Positions 28,434 through 36,610 of a stretch of 43,375 nucleotides of DNA are shown here, piece by piece. A program made the position numbers and the translations under genes. Numbering within the stretch: position 1 is the first letter of the stretch; the number at the start of each line of letters is the position of its first letter. The notes beneath the pieces are model-generated. The model was not told where the DNA came from and did no database searches. It worked only from the letters and a program-made list of their open reading frames with translations. The stretch is taken from positions 1-43,375 of the forward strand of contig NZ_BNAS01000009.1 of the NCBI RefSeq assembly GCF_014653785.1, read 5' to 3'. This DNA is from Promicromonospora soli. Lineage in GTDB: Bacteria; Actinomycetota; Actinomycetes; Actinomycetales; Cellulomonadaceae.

Positions 28434-29319
28434 CGTCGGCGCGCCGGGCGCCGGAACGCTCGTCGGCGTGCTGGGCGGGGTCGGTCCGCTCGCGACGGTC
28501 CTGTTCATGGAACGCGTCGTCCGGCTGACCGACGCGGCACGCGACCAGGACCACGTCGACATGGTGGTGCTGCAGCACGCGACCGTCCCGGACCGGACGG
28601 CGTTCGTGCTGGGGCGCTCCAGCGACGATCCGGGGCCCGTGCTCGCCGCCGACGCGCGGCGGCTCGCCGGGGCCGGGGCCGGCTTCCTCGTGCTGCCGTG
28701 CAACACGGCACACGCGTTCGCCGGCGCGATCGCCGCGGCGACGTCGGTCCCGCTGCTGTCCGCGGTGGACGTGACGGTGGCCGCGGTGCTGTCGTGCGAC
28801 GCCTGGACCGGTCGCCTCAGCGGGCCGCGGCCCGAGGCCGTCGGGCTCCTCGCGACCGAGGGGACGATCGCGTCGGGCGTCTACACGGACGCCTTCGGCG
28901 CCCGCGGCATCAAGACCCTGGTGCCCGACGTCGCCGGTCAGGCGACCGTGACGTCGCTGATCTACGACAGCGTGAAGGCGGGCCGTGGCGGTGACCTGAC
29001 CGCGCTGGACGGCGTCGTCGCCAACCTGCGCCTCCGTGGGGCCGAGGCGATCGTGCTGGGGTGCACCGAGCTGTCTGTCGCGGCGGAGGCGACCCCTCCG
29101 GGCCTCCTGCCCGACGTCGTGCTCGTGGACGCCCTCGACGAGCTAGCCCGGGCAACGGTGCTGCGCTCGGGACGCCGGCTGCGCGCAGAAGGAGGCTCTA
29201 GTACTACAGCCGTAGATCGTGATACTCACGCGCTGTCCGGGTGCCCAGAGCGCGCCTGGCGCCACGAGGGCCGCCCGACCTCAGCCTCGAAGGCAGGTCG
29301 GACATCGACCGTGTCGTAG
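28426..29319 (+). CDS. aspartate/glutamate racemase family protein
   Basis: The family interconverts L- and D-Asp (or Glu) using two cysteines. Both are present: PCNTAH with C92 and GCTEL with C213, plus the GGVGP N-terminal loop. The start is TTG at 28426, with GGAG 7 nt upstream and 8 nt of overlap with the ligase gene, so the two are coupled. The family fold ends near residue 250, yet the frame runs on to 297 residues and overlaps the convergent NTF2-like gene by 94 nt; the tail is probably not conserved. It would supply D-Asp to the preceding ligase. Confidence 0.87.
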   Translation: MPDVGAPGAGTLVGVLGGVGPLATVLFMERVVRLTDAARDQDHVDMVVLQHATVPDRTAFVLGRSSDDPGPVLAADARRLAGAGAGFLVLPCNTAHAFAGAIAAATSVPLLSAVDVTVAAVLSCDAWTGRLSGPRPEAVGLLATEGTIASGVYTDAFGARGIKTLVPDVAGQATVTSLIYDSVKAGRGGDLTALDGVVANLRLRGAEAIVLGCTELSVAAEATPPGLLPDVVLVDALDELARATVLRSGRRLRAEGGSSTTAVDRDTHALSGCPERAWRHEGRPTSASKAGRTSTVS

Positions 29320-29669
29320 ATGATGTGGAGCTCGCTGATCTTCCCGTCCGATCCGAGCGTGGCCACGTCGACGACGTCGAACGGCGCCGCCGCGCCAGAG
29401 GGAAGGCGCCAGTCGAAGTGGAACCAGAAGCTCACCGTCGTCTGGCCGTCCTGGTTCTTGCCGCTCATCACAGACTTCAAAGTCAGGTTCGCCTGACTGG
29501 TGTCCGCGAACAGCTCCGAGTAGAAGTCCTGGGCTGGTCGGGGGCCGTAGAGCGGTGAGGGGACCACGCCATCGGCCGTGAAGAGACTGACCGCCAGCCC
29601 CACATCCGCGGCGCCGAGAGCGCGAAGGTAGGTGGCTACAAGCTCATCCGCTGCCGTTTGCACGTCCAC
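29226..29669 (-). CDS. NTF2-like (SnoaL-type) protein
   Basis: A 147-residue cone-shaped alpha+beta protein: an N-terminal helix with YLRALGAADVG, FTADGVVPSPLYGP, then strands with FWFHFDWRLP and VDVATLGSDGKISELHIIYD. The family includes small isomerases, cyclases and stress proteins; nothing marks a specific reaction. The start is a GTG at 29669. It converges with the racemase and overlaps its 3' end. Confidence 0.8.
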   Translation of the reverse strand: MDVQTAADELVATYLRALGAADVGLAVSLFTADGVVPSPLYGPRPAQDFYSELFADTSQANLTLKSVMSGKNQDGQTTVSFWFHFDWRLPSGAAAPFDVVDVATLGSDGKISELHIIYDTVDVRPAFEAEVGRPSWRQARSGHPDSA

Positions 29670-29700
29670 AAGGTACCGATTTCTTCGTCGCGGGTGCGAC

Positions 29701-29740
29701 GCGACCGACTACCTCGGCATCGGCCGAGGTAGTCGGTTGC
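29701..29740 (-). terminator. long hairpin after the alpha-galactosidase gene
   Basis: 18-nt arms (29701-29718 and 29723-29740) pair at 17 of 18 positions around a 4-nt ATCG loop. It is the second hairpin reached after the leftward GH27 gene. Confidence 0.65.
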
Positions 29741-29748
29741 GTCGCGGA

Positions 29749-29773
29749 GCGACTACCCCGGCGGGGTAGTCGC
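29749..29773 (-). terminator. second hairpin after the alpha-galactosidase gene
   Basis: GCGACTACCCC and GGGGTAGTCGC form a perfect 11-bp stem with a 3-nt loop, 31 bp past the GH27 stop. It shares a CGACTACC(T/C)CGG core with the neighbouring hairpin. Confidence 0.65.
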
Positions 29774-29804
29774 AGTTTCTCCTGGAGGAGGGAGTGCTAC
29801 CGGG

Positions 29805-31487
29805 CTACCGGCGCGTCCAGACCTGGTTCGCCGCGCCGTGGCACGTCCAGAGCTGCACCGCGGTGTTGTTGGCGGTGAGGTTGCGGTCGACGTCCAGGCA
29901 CAGGCCGGACCGCACGCCGCGGATCGTGCCGTCGCCCTGGAACGTCCACTGCTGGTTGTTGCCGCCGTTGCAGTCCCAGAGCTGGACCCGGGTGCCCGCC
30001 GTGGCGTCGAGCGGGGCGTCGAGGCACTTGCCCAGCGACCGCAGCGTGCCGTCCGTCGCGGTCCACGTCTGGTTCGCTCCCGAGTGGCAGTCCCAGATCA
30101 CCAGGCCGGCGCCGTTCGCCGTGGCGTTGTCGTACACGTCGAGGCAGCGGCCCGATGCAGAGCTGACGAGCGTCGTGCCTGTCGGCGGCTGGGACGTGCC
30201 GCCAGGGCTCACCTTGAACAGCGCGACGCCGTGCTCGGCGACCTGTGCGGTGATCTGCCCGGTGGTCGTGCCCGTGGCGCCGGTCCACAGCTCGCGGTAC
30301 GAGTGCGTGCCGGAGCCGAGCCCGACCTGGCCGAGCGTGGTCGAGATCTGCCGGCTGCCGGAGCCGCGGTTGAGCAGGGCGACCGCCACGGAGCCGTCGG
30401 CGAGCGGCTTGGCCCAGACCTCGGCGTCACCGTCGTCACGCACCCGGTCCGCCTGACGCACCAGCGGGTCCTGGTCGATCGCGAGGACGTCACGATTGGT
30501 GAGGACCGCACGCACGTCGGCGCTCATGTTCCTCAGGTCGTTGCCGGCGATGAGCGGAGCGCTGAGCATCGCCCACATGCTCTGGTGCGCGCGGTTCTCC
30601 GTGGGCGTCAGCGTGTTCCGCACGCCGACCATGAGCATGTCGGGGTCGTTGTACCGCCCGGGCTGGGTCCACTCGCGCATCGGCTCGATGATGTCGAGGG
30701 CTTCCGTGATCCCGACGAAGCAGTCGGCCGACGGCGAGCAGCCCGTCGACCAGTCGTCGTCCAGGTCCTCGGACGTGCGCCACATATCCGAGAACTCGCC
30801 CCAACCGGAGTAGGTCGGGGCGGTGTTCGAGTGGGCGCTGTTCGGGTTGATCGAGTAGACGATGGGGCGGCCGGTGGCCTTCAGCGCGTCGCCGAACTTC
30901 TTGAACAGCGCGGCCTGCTCGGTCACGGTGCCGCGCGGGTCGCACCAGTCGTGCTTGACGTAGTCGACGCCCCACGAGGCGAACAGGTTCGCGTCCTGGG
31001 TCTCGAACCCGTTCGACGACGTCCCCGGGAGGTTCGCGAAGTACTGGTTGCAGGTCTTCTCCCGCGGCGCGTGGTAGATCCCGAACTTCAGGCCCTTGCC
31101 GTGGATGTAGTCGCCCAGCGCCTTCATCCCCGACGGGAAGCGGTCCGTCCGGGCGCGCAGGTTGCCGTTCGCGTCGCGGGTGTCCTGCATCCAGCAGTCG
31201 TCGACGACGACGTACTGGTACCCGGCGGCGGCCATGCCCGAGCTCACCATGGAGTCCGCCGTCTCGCGCACCATCTGCTCGTTGATGTCGCAGTAGAAGG
31301 TGTTCCAGCTGTTCCAGCCCAGGGGAGGCAACGGTGCCGGCTCCTCGACGGTCGGGTCGGCCGCAGCAGCGGTCGCGGTAGCAACCGGAGCAGCGGCACC
31401 GGCCGCCGGTCCGACGGCGAGCATAGACGTGGTCAGTGCGGTCGCGGCGAGCAACGAGAGCCAACGGCGACGAGACAGGTCTTTCAC
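29805..31487 (-). CDS. secreted GH27 alpha-galactosidase with CBM13
   Basis: Secreted enzyme that removes alpha-galactose from galactomannan or raffinose-type sugars. The 560 residues begin with a twin-arginine-like signal (SRRRWLSLL, then a hydrophobic stretch and Ala-rich cleavage region to about 43). The GH27 barrel starts at PPLGWNSWNTF (54-64); the nucleophile is D180 in YVKHDWC and the likely acid/base D240 in WRTSED. A beta-sandwich follows, then a ricin-type CBM13 domain (about 430-560) with three QxW repeats (NQTW, NQQW, NQVW). The GTG at 31487 has AAGGAG 5 nt upstream; the open frame extends further but includes only leader. It is divergent from the esterase genes across a region with LacI-type palindromes. 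Confidence 0.93.
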   Translation of the reverse strand: MKDLSRRRWLSLLAATALTTSMLAVGPAAGAAAPVATATAAAADPTVEEPAPLPPLGWNSWNTFYCDINEQMVRETADSMVSSGMAAAGYQYVVVDDCWMQDTRDANGNLRARTDRFPSGMKALGDYIHGKGLKFGIYHAPREKTCNQYFANLPGTSSNGFETQDANLFASWGVDYVKHDWCDPRGTVTEQAALFKKFGDALKATGRPIVYSINPNSAHSNTAPTYSGWGEFSDMWRTSEDLDDDWSTGCSPSADCFVGITEALDIIEPMREWTQPGRYNDPDMLMVGVRNTLTPTENRAHQSMWAMLSAPLIAGNDLRNMSADVRAVLTNRDVLAIDQDPLVRQADRVRDDGDAEVWAKPLADGSVAVALLNRGSGSRQISTTLGQVGLGSGTHSYRELWTGATGTTTGQITAQVAEHGVALFKVSPGGTSQPPTGTTLVSSASGRCLDVYDNATANGAGLVIWDCHSGANQTWTATDGTLRSLGKCLDAPLDATAGTRVQLWDCNGGNNQQWTFQGDGTIRGVRSGLCLDVDRNLTANNTAVQLWTCHGAANQVWTRR

Positions 31488-31814
31488 GAGCACTCCTTCG
31501 TGCGGCGGTGATGTGGGCGGTGGCGCACGGCCGCGCCGTCGTCCTGACGGCGTGACCGGTAGGAGGGACGGGAGATGCGAGACGGACGCCGGCGCCGCGG
31601 GCGGGGCCCGCGGCGACGGTAGGTGGTGCTCTATGGGGCGGTCAGGTCGAACCGCCGAACGCGGCGGTGCGACGCCAGAACCGAGCTGCACTTCGGGAAG
31701 GCATCCTTGACTTCCTCTCATCGATGAGCGGGCACTTGCGCAGGGCGCGAGACACAGGATCCGGAGGAGTCAGTGCGGGGCGCGAGGCCGCGTCAGGTCC
31801 GATCCGGGAGACTG

Positions 31815-31828
31815 TGTGAGCGCTAACA
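31815..31828. promoter_or_regulatory. LacI-type operator
   Basis: TGTGAGCGCTAACA is a near-perfect palindrome with the AGCGCT centre typical of LacI-family sites. It lies 328 bp upstream of the GH27 start in the divergent region. A weaker relative, TTAAACGATTT, is at 31884-31894. No LacI gene is in the window. Confidence 0.6.
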
Positions 31829-31955
31829 TCAAGGACGATACTGGCAGGCGCTTACCTTGTGCGCAATGGTCCGACGAGGATTATTAAACGATTTCTTCTT
31901 GCCGCTCCGGCAGGCCGGCACTCAGACCGTGTCCGAGACGCTGGTGCTCGGAGAT

Positions 31956-31967
31956 CTAAACGATTAG
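31956..31967. promoter_or_regulatory. LacI-type palindrome
   Basis: CTAAACGATTAG has symmetric CTAA/TTAG halves around a CG centre, like LacI/CcpA-family operators. It is the second good site in the divergent region. Confidence 0.5.
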
Positions 31968-32007
31968 GTCATCCCAGGGGCTTGACCTGAACGGTGTGGG
32001 CGCTATC

Positions 32008-32018
32008 GTAAACGTTAC
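32008..32018. promoter_or_regulatory. LacI-type palindrome
   Basis: GTAAACGTTAC has GTAA/TTAC halves around ACG, the third site, 222 bp before the CE2 gene. The stretch 31488-31814 otherwise shows only GH27 leader sequence, and 32019-32230 shows nothing recognisable. Confidence 0.5.
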
Positions 32019-32239
32019 AAACCAGACATTTGTATCGATTCACATGGTCCGATGACCTTGCGGATCGCCGGCACCGAGATCAGCGCCCGGTCTCGTGTAC
32101 CGGAACCAACCTCCACTGGTCAGCAACGAAGCGACCAATTTCCTGCGAGGCCAAGGCCGGGGAGCGCTCCGCGCTCTGATCCGGCGACCGGTCGCTCGGA
32201 GCCGACGGACTCCGAACATCCCAAACGAAGGAGCATGCC

Positions 32240-33724
32240 TTGCACTCTCCCTCTCACCGGCGGAGAAACCGCCTGCGATGGATTGCCGCCTCTCTGGGCG
32301 CGATCCTCGTCGCGGCGATTCTGCCCGGATTCACCTCCACGGCCACCGCGGCCGTCACTCCCGGCACCTGGTACGCGATCACCAACGAGCACTCCGGGCT
32401 CGTCGTCGACATCGAGGCCCGTTCGACGGCGAACGGAGCCAAGGCACTGCTGTGGAACCGCACCGATGCGACCAACCAGCAGTTCCGTTTCGTCGACGCC
32501 GGAGGCGGGTACTACCGCATCGAAGCCCGGCACAGCGGCCAGGTGCTCGACGTCAACGCGAAGAGCACCGCGAACGGCGCCGACATCGTCCAGTACCCCA
32601 ACAACGGCGGCACCAACCAGCAGTGGCAGCTCAACGAGCAGTCCAACGGCTCCTACGAGATCGTCAACCGCAACTCCGGCAAGGCCCTCGACAACTGGGA
32701 AGCGGCGACAGCGCCCGGCAGCCGTGTCTCGCAGTACGACCGCAACGGGTCGGCCGTGCAGCGCTGGCGGCTGGTCCCCGTGGGCGGCGCTCAGGCCGGC
32801 AACGGCTCGGTCTCGGACCCGAACCTCCAGTACTACGGCCGCTGGGCTCCCGACGGCTCGTGGCGCACCATGGGCTGGGCCGGTGGCTACGTCGAGGCCG
32901 CCTTCACCGGCTCCACGATCGGCGTCCACCTGCGGAACTCCATCGACATGTACTACTCGGTCGACGGCGCACCGGAGCAGTGGAGGCGAGGCGTCTCAGG
33001 AGACGTGACCATCGCGTCGGGTCTCGGCAGTGGCACGCACACAGTCCGCATCGGATTCCGGGAGCGGGCCGGGTCGTACACCGGCGACCCGGCGTTCGGC
33101 GGGTTCAACCTCGCCTCGGGCGGTTCGACGACGTCGATCGCGCGGCCGGCGAACTTCATCGAGTTCATCGGCGACTCGATCACTGTCGGCCAGCCCAACG
33201 GGAACCGGCCCTTCACGGCCTACCCCTACCTGGTCGGCGAGGACCTCGGCGCCGGCCACACCCAGGTCGCCCAGGGTGGCGCATGCCTGGTCAGCACCTC
33301 GGACGGCTGCTACGGGATGATGGACTGGTTCCGCCGCTCGTCGGCCTGGGTGAGCAACGACGACTGGAACTTCTCGACCTACCGGGCCACCGCCGTCGTG
33401 ATCAACCTGGGCACCAACGACGTCGGGCACGGCGTCTCCACCACCGAGTTCAACCGGAACTACGTCGTGATGCTGGAGCGGGTCCGCCAGGCCTACCCGA
33501 ACGCCGAGATCTTCGCGATGGGCGTCTTCAGGAACCGGTACGTGACCGAGACGCGGAACGCGGTCCAGGCACGGGTCGACGCCGGTGACACCCGGGTCCA
33601 CTTCGTCGACACGACCGGTTGGGTCGACCCGGCAGTCGACACCCTCGACAACGTCCACCCGACCGACGCCGGACACCGGAAGATCGCCAACCTGCTGGCC
33701 CCGATCATCGACCGATACATCTAG
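32240..33724 (+). CDS. secreted CBM13-CE2-like SGNH acetylesterase
   Basis: Secreted esterase likely removing acetyl groups from plant polysaccharide. The 494 residues comprise a Sec signal (1-38, ending TATAA), a ricin-type lectin domain (about 42-180, with NQQF, NQQW and VQRW repeats), a jelly-roll domain (about 195-300) as found in CE2 esterases, and an SGNH hydrolase domain: GDSITVG with nucleophile S313, GTND with N393, and the DNVHP block with H473. The TTG at 32240 is preceded by GGAG at 6 nt spacing; no ATG fits the frame. It is followed after a hairpin by a second esterase with a near-duplicate lectin domain. Confidence 0.88.
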   Translation: MHSPSHRRRNRLRWIAASLGAILVAAILPGFTSTATAAVTPGTWYAITNEHSGLVVDIEARSTANGAKALLWNRTDATNQQFRFVDAGGGYYRIEARHSGQVLDVNAKSTANGADIVQYPNNGGTNQQWQLNEQSNGSYEIVNRNSGKALDNWEAATAPGSRVSQYDRNGSAVQRWRLVPVGGAQAGNGSVSDPNLQYYGRWAPDGSWRTMGWAGGYVEAAFTGSTIGVHLRNSIDMYYSVDGAPEQWRRGVSGDVTIASGLGSGTHTVRIGFRERAGSYTGDPAFGGFNLASGGSTTSIARPANFIEFIGDSITVGQPNGNRPFTAYPYLVGEDLGAGHTQVAQGGACLVSTSDGCYGMMDWFRRSSAWVSNDDWNFSTYRATAVVINLGTNDVGHGVSTTEFNRNYVVMLERVRQAYPNAEIFAMGVFRNRYVTETRNAVQARVDAGDTRVHFVDTTGWVDPAVDTLDNVHPTDAGHRKIANLLAPIIDRYI

Positions 33725-33745
33725 GTACAGAGCGCCATTCCTCCT

Positions 33746-33777
33746 GGTGGGCCTCGGCGGCGGCGCCGAGGCCCACC
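33746..33777 (+). terminator. hairpin between the two esterase genes
   Basis: GGTGGGCCTCGGCG and its complement form a perfect 14-bp stem with a 4-nt loop, 22 bp after the CE2 stop and 24 bp before the next gene. No U tract follows, so it may only partly stop transcription. Confidence 0.6.
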
Positions 33778-33800
33778 ACCCACAAAACCTTGGAGCACAG

Positions 33801-35045
33801 ATGCGCACTCCCGAATCCTCTGGCCTGCTCGGGGCCGGAATCTCCCGCCGGTCCCTGTTCGGTCTGGCGGCCGGAGCCGCCGCGGCGACCACCGGCCTCC
33901 TCACCGCCTCACCGGCGCACGCCGCGTTCCGGACCGGCACCTGGTACGTCCTGCAATCGCGCCACTCCGGCCTGGTCCTCGACATCCAAGGGAGGTCGAC
34001 CTCGACCGGCGCGCTGCTGGTGCAGTGGAACCGCAACGACGCGACCAACCAGCAGTTCCGCTTCGTCGACGCCGGCGGCGGCTACTACAAGATCCAGGCC
34101 CGCCACTCGAGCCTGCTGCTCGACGTCTACGCCAAGAGCACCGCGAACGGTGCCGACATCGTCCAGTGGAGCGACACCGGCGGCACCAACCAGCAGTGGC
34201 AGATCATCGACGACGGCACCTACCTGCGCTTCATCAACCGCAACTCCGGCAAGGCCCTCGATCTGTGGGAACGGTCCACCACCCCCGGAGCCCGCATATC
34301 GCAGAACGACTCCAACGGCGGCACCAACCAGCAGTGGCAGCCCCTGGCCGTAGGCGCGCCGGCGGACGGGACGCCGACGATCTACATAGCCTCGGACTCG
34401 ACCGCCCAGACCTACAACTCGGGGTCCTACCCGCAGATGGGTTGGGGCCAGAAGCTCGCCAGCTACTTCGACGCGAACACAACGGTGGCCAACCACGCCA
34501 TCGGCGGGCGCTCGTCGCGCTCGTTCATCGAGCAGGGGCGGCTGGACACGATTCTCAGCGCCATCCAGCCGGGCGACTACCTGTTCGTCCAGTTCGGACA
34601 CAACGACGCCAGCTCGGGCAACCCCGAGCGGTACACCTCGCCCGACGACTACAAGCGGTACCTCCGCGACAACTACATGGCCGGAGCGACGGCACGCGGT
34701 GCCACACCGGTCCTGATCACCCCGGTCTCACGGCGCGACTACGACTCGAACGGCCAGTTCCGGGTCTCGTTCCCCGACTACGTCAACAAGGTTCACGAGC
34801 TGGTCAACGAGACCGGCGTCGCGATGATCGACCTGTCGGCACGCTCGCGGGCCTACCTCAACTCGATCGGCCCCGAGGCGGCCAAGGGGGTTTTCCTCCA
34901 CCTGAGCGCGGGCCAGTACCCGGCCTTCCCGGACGGGGTCACCGACAACACGCACTTCCAGGAGTACGGAGCCGACCAGATGGCGCGCATCGTCTCCGAA
35001 GGCGCGGGTGCCCTGCCCCTGCCGATCGGGGACCACGTCCGGTAG
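33801..35045 (+). CDS. secreted CBM13-CE12 rhamnogalacturonan acetylesterase
   Basis: Secreted SGNH esterase of CE12 type, which deacetylates the rhamnogalacturonan backbone of pectin. The 414 residues start with a twin-arginine signal (ISRRSLFG, cleavage near AHA-A at 42), then a ricin-type domain (about 45-183) with three NQQ(F/W) repeats, then the catalytic domain: SDST with S200, GGRSSRSF at 235-242, GHND with N268, and DNTH with H385. The ATG at 33801 follows TTGGAG by 5 nt. It is co-directional with the CE2-like gene and probably shares its promoter despite the hairpin. Confidence 0.92.
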   Translation: MRTPESSGLLGAGISRRSLFGLAAGAAAATTGLLTASPAHAAFRTGTWYVLQSRHSGLVLDIQGRSTSTGALLVQWNRNDATNQQFRFVDAGGGYYKIQARHSSLLLDVYAKSTANGADIVQWSDTGGTNQQWQIIDDGTYLRFINRNSGKALDLWERSTTPGARISQNDSNGGTNQQWQPLAVGAPADGTPTIYIASDSTAQTYNSGSYPQMGWGQKLASYFDANTTVANHAIGGRSSRSFIEQGRLDTILSAIQPGDYLFVQFGHNDASSGNPERYTSPDDYKRYLRDNYMAGATARGATPVLITPVSRRDYDSNGQFRVSFPDYVNKVHELVNETGVAMIDLSARSRAYLNSIGPEAAKGVFLHLSAGQYPAFPDGVTDNTHFQEYGADQMARIVSEGAGALPLPIGDHVR

Positions 35046-35068
35046 CACCTGAGCCCCGGGCTCAGGTG
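35046..35068 (+). terminator. terminator hairpin of the esterase pair
   Basis: CACCTGAGCCC and GGGCTCAGGTG form a perfect inverted repeat around one base, beginning directly at the CE12 stop. It lies between convergent genes, so it could act for both. Confidence 0.65.
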
Positions 35069-35088
35069 AGACCTCCCCGGCGCCCGCT

Positions 35089-35586
35089 TCAGTGACCCCG
35101 CACCATGCGAATCTGTACGATCTCGTGGGCGTCGGTGAAGCGGGCGCCGTCTTGGGCAAATCCATGCTTCTCGTAGAACCGACGCGCCCGGGGATTGGCC
35201 TCGGCGACCCACAGCTCGGCCGGCCGCCGCGCAGGGAGCACCGCATCGAGAAGCAGCGCCCCGATGCCCGACCCGTGGTGCTCGGGGCGCACGTACAGCG
35301 ACCACAGCTCGTCGGACTGGACCGGTGGGACGCCGTCCTTGCCGCGCGTGGACCCAGCCTGCGCGAAGCCCACCACCTGCTCGTCGACCACCGCGACCAG
35401 CGGGTGCCCGGGAACCCTCCTGGACAGCCGGTCCCGCCAGCGATGCCGGCGGCGCGCAACGGTGTCACTCGCCCAGTGCTCAGCCGGTAGCAGGTCGGAG
35501 TACGTCTGCACCCACGCCGAGTGGTGCGCGACGGCGATCGCGCCGGCGTCGTCGACGGTTGCGGGCCGCACGCTGAGTTCTGTCAT
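35089..35586 (-). CDS. GNAT family N-acetyltransferase
   Basis: A 165-residue acetyl-CoA-dependent acetyltransferase. It begins MTELSVRPATVDDAG, has the beta4 LYVRPEHHGSGIGALLLDAV segment with the acetyl-CoA pyrophosphate loop, and ends NPRARRFYEKHGFAQDG, the typical C-terminal motif. The substrate is unknown. I start at the ATG at 35586 (GGAG upstream, fits the family); the frame extends 13 codons further. It stands alone, convergent with the CE12 gene. Confidence 0.9.
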   Translation of the reverse strand: MTELSVRPATVDDAGAIAVAHHSAWVQTYSDLLPAEHWASDTVARRRHRWRDRLSRRVPGHPLVAVVDEQVVGFAQAGSTRGKDGVPPVQSDELWSLYVRPEHHGSGIGALLLDAVLPARRPAELWVAEANPRARRFYEKHGFAQDGARFTDAHEIVQIRMVRGH

Positions 35587-35681
35587 GCACTCCACCGTCC
35601 CATGCAATTGCAATGGCGGCGACATGATTTCCCCATGCGAATTCGCCGTGACCCGGCGCCAGTCTTACAGGACCCGGAGTC

Positions 35682-35710
35682 TTGACAGGTCTGCCGGAAC
35701 GCGCGAACAT
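35682..35710 (+). promoter_or_regulatory. promoter of the ArsR operon
   Basis: A consensus -35 TTGACA at 35682-35687 is followed after 17 bp by GAACAT at 35705-35710, a poorer -10. The segment after it (35717-35739) repeats TGGTTATG, which could be the ArsR operator. Confidence 0.45.
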
Positions 35711-35738
35711 CACCACATGGTTATGAAACTGGTTGGTT

Positions 35739-36110
35739 ATGGGCACCGTCACCGCTGAGCGGCTCGACGCGACGTTCGCAGCCCTCGCCGACCCCACGCG
35801 ACGCGCCATCGTGGCCCGGCTCGCCGCAGGTGATGCGACGGTCACCGAGCTGGCCGCGCCCTTCAACATCAGCCAGCCCGCGATCTCGAAGCACGTGAAG
35901 GTGCTCGAGCGAGCGGGACTGGTGACGCGAAGCCGGCAGGCGCAACGCCGGCCATGCCGGCTCCAGGCGGGGCCGCTGCGGGACGTCACCGCGTGGCTGG
36001 CGAACTACCGCGACTACTGGGGCGAGAGCTATCAACGGCTCGATGCGCTGCTCGCCGAACTCACGGCCGACGACGCGTCCGCTACTCCCCCGCAGGACGG
36101 CCGGTCGTGA
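35739..36110 (+). CDS. ArsR family winged-helix repressor
   Basis: A 123-residue regulator with ADPTRRAIVARLA and the recognition helix ISQPAISKHVKVLERAGLV. No cysteine metal site is visible, so it is likely of the non-metal ArsR subgroup that pairs with SRPBCC proteins. The ATG at 35739 is preferred over a TTG two codons earlier. Its stop overlaps the next gene's start (GTGA). It probably represses its own operon. Confidence 0.88.
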   Translation: MGTVTAERLDATFAALADPTRRAIVARLAAGDATVTELAAPFNISQPAISKHVKVLERAGLVTRSRQAQRRPCRLQAGPLRDVTAWLANYRDYWGESYQRLDALLAELTADDASATPPQDGRS

Positions 36111-36610
36111 GTGCCGACGAGCGCCTGCACGTCGTCGCGCCGGGTGATCGCGACATCGTGATGTCGCGGACGTTCAACGCGCCTGCCAACCTCGTCTTCG
36201 ACGCGTTGACCACACCACACCTGCTGACCCGCTGGTACGGCGCCCGCGGCTGGAGTCTCGTCGCCTGCACGGTCGACCTGCACGTCGGCGGGCGCTACCG
36301 GTTCGTCTCCCGCGGCCCGGACGACGCCGAGCTGGCCCAGTCCGGGACGTACCGGGAGATCGAGCGGCCGTCGCGGCTCGTCTTCACCGAGGTGTTCGAC
36401 GACCAGTCCTACCCCGGCGAGACCTTGATCGCGCACGACCTCACCGAGCTGGCCGACACCACGACGCTGACCAGCACCTTGCACTACTCGTCTCCGGAGG
36501 CGCGCGAGATCGTGCTCCGCTACCCCATGACCCGAGGAGTCGGTCAGTCCTTCGACCGGCTCGACGCAGTCCTCACCGAACTCGCTCACGCACAGGAGAA
36601 GCAATCATGA
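36107..36610 (+). CDS. SRPBCC (AHSA1-like) domain protein
   Basis: A 167-residue helix-grip protein with a hydrophobic ligand pocket: IVMSRTFNAPANLVFDALTTPHLLTRWYG at the start and a C-terminal helix with GVGQSFDRLDAVL. Such proteins commonly accompany ArsR regulators; ligand unknown. The GTG at 36107 overlaps the arsR stop and the stop overlaps the VOC gene start, giving a tightly coupled three-gene operon. Confidence 0.87.
   Translation: MSADERLHVVAPGDRDIVMSRTFNAPANLVFDALTTPHLLTRWYGARGWSLVACTVDLHVGGRYRFVSRGPDDAELAQSGTYREIERPSRLVFTEVFDDQSYPGETLIAHDLTELADTTTLTSTLHYSSPEAREIVLRYPMTRGVGQSFDRLDAVLTELAHAQEKQS

Noticed and set aside
29838-31511. 557-codon plus-strand frame opposite the alpha-galactosidase
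   Set aside because: It has no recognisable motif and mirrors the GH27 codons, while GH27 has signal, catalytic and lectin features.
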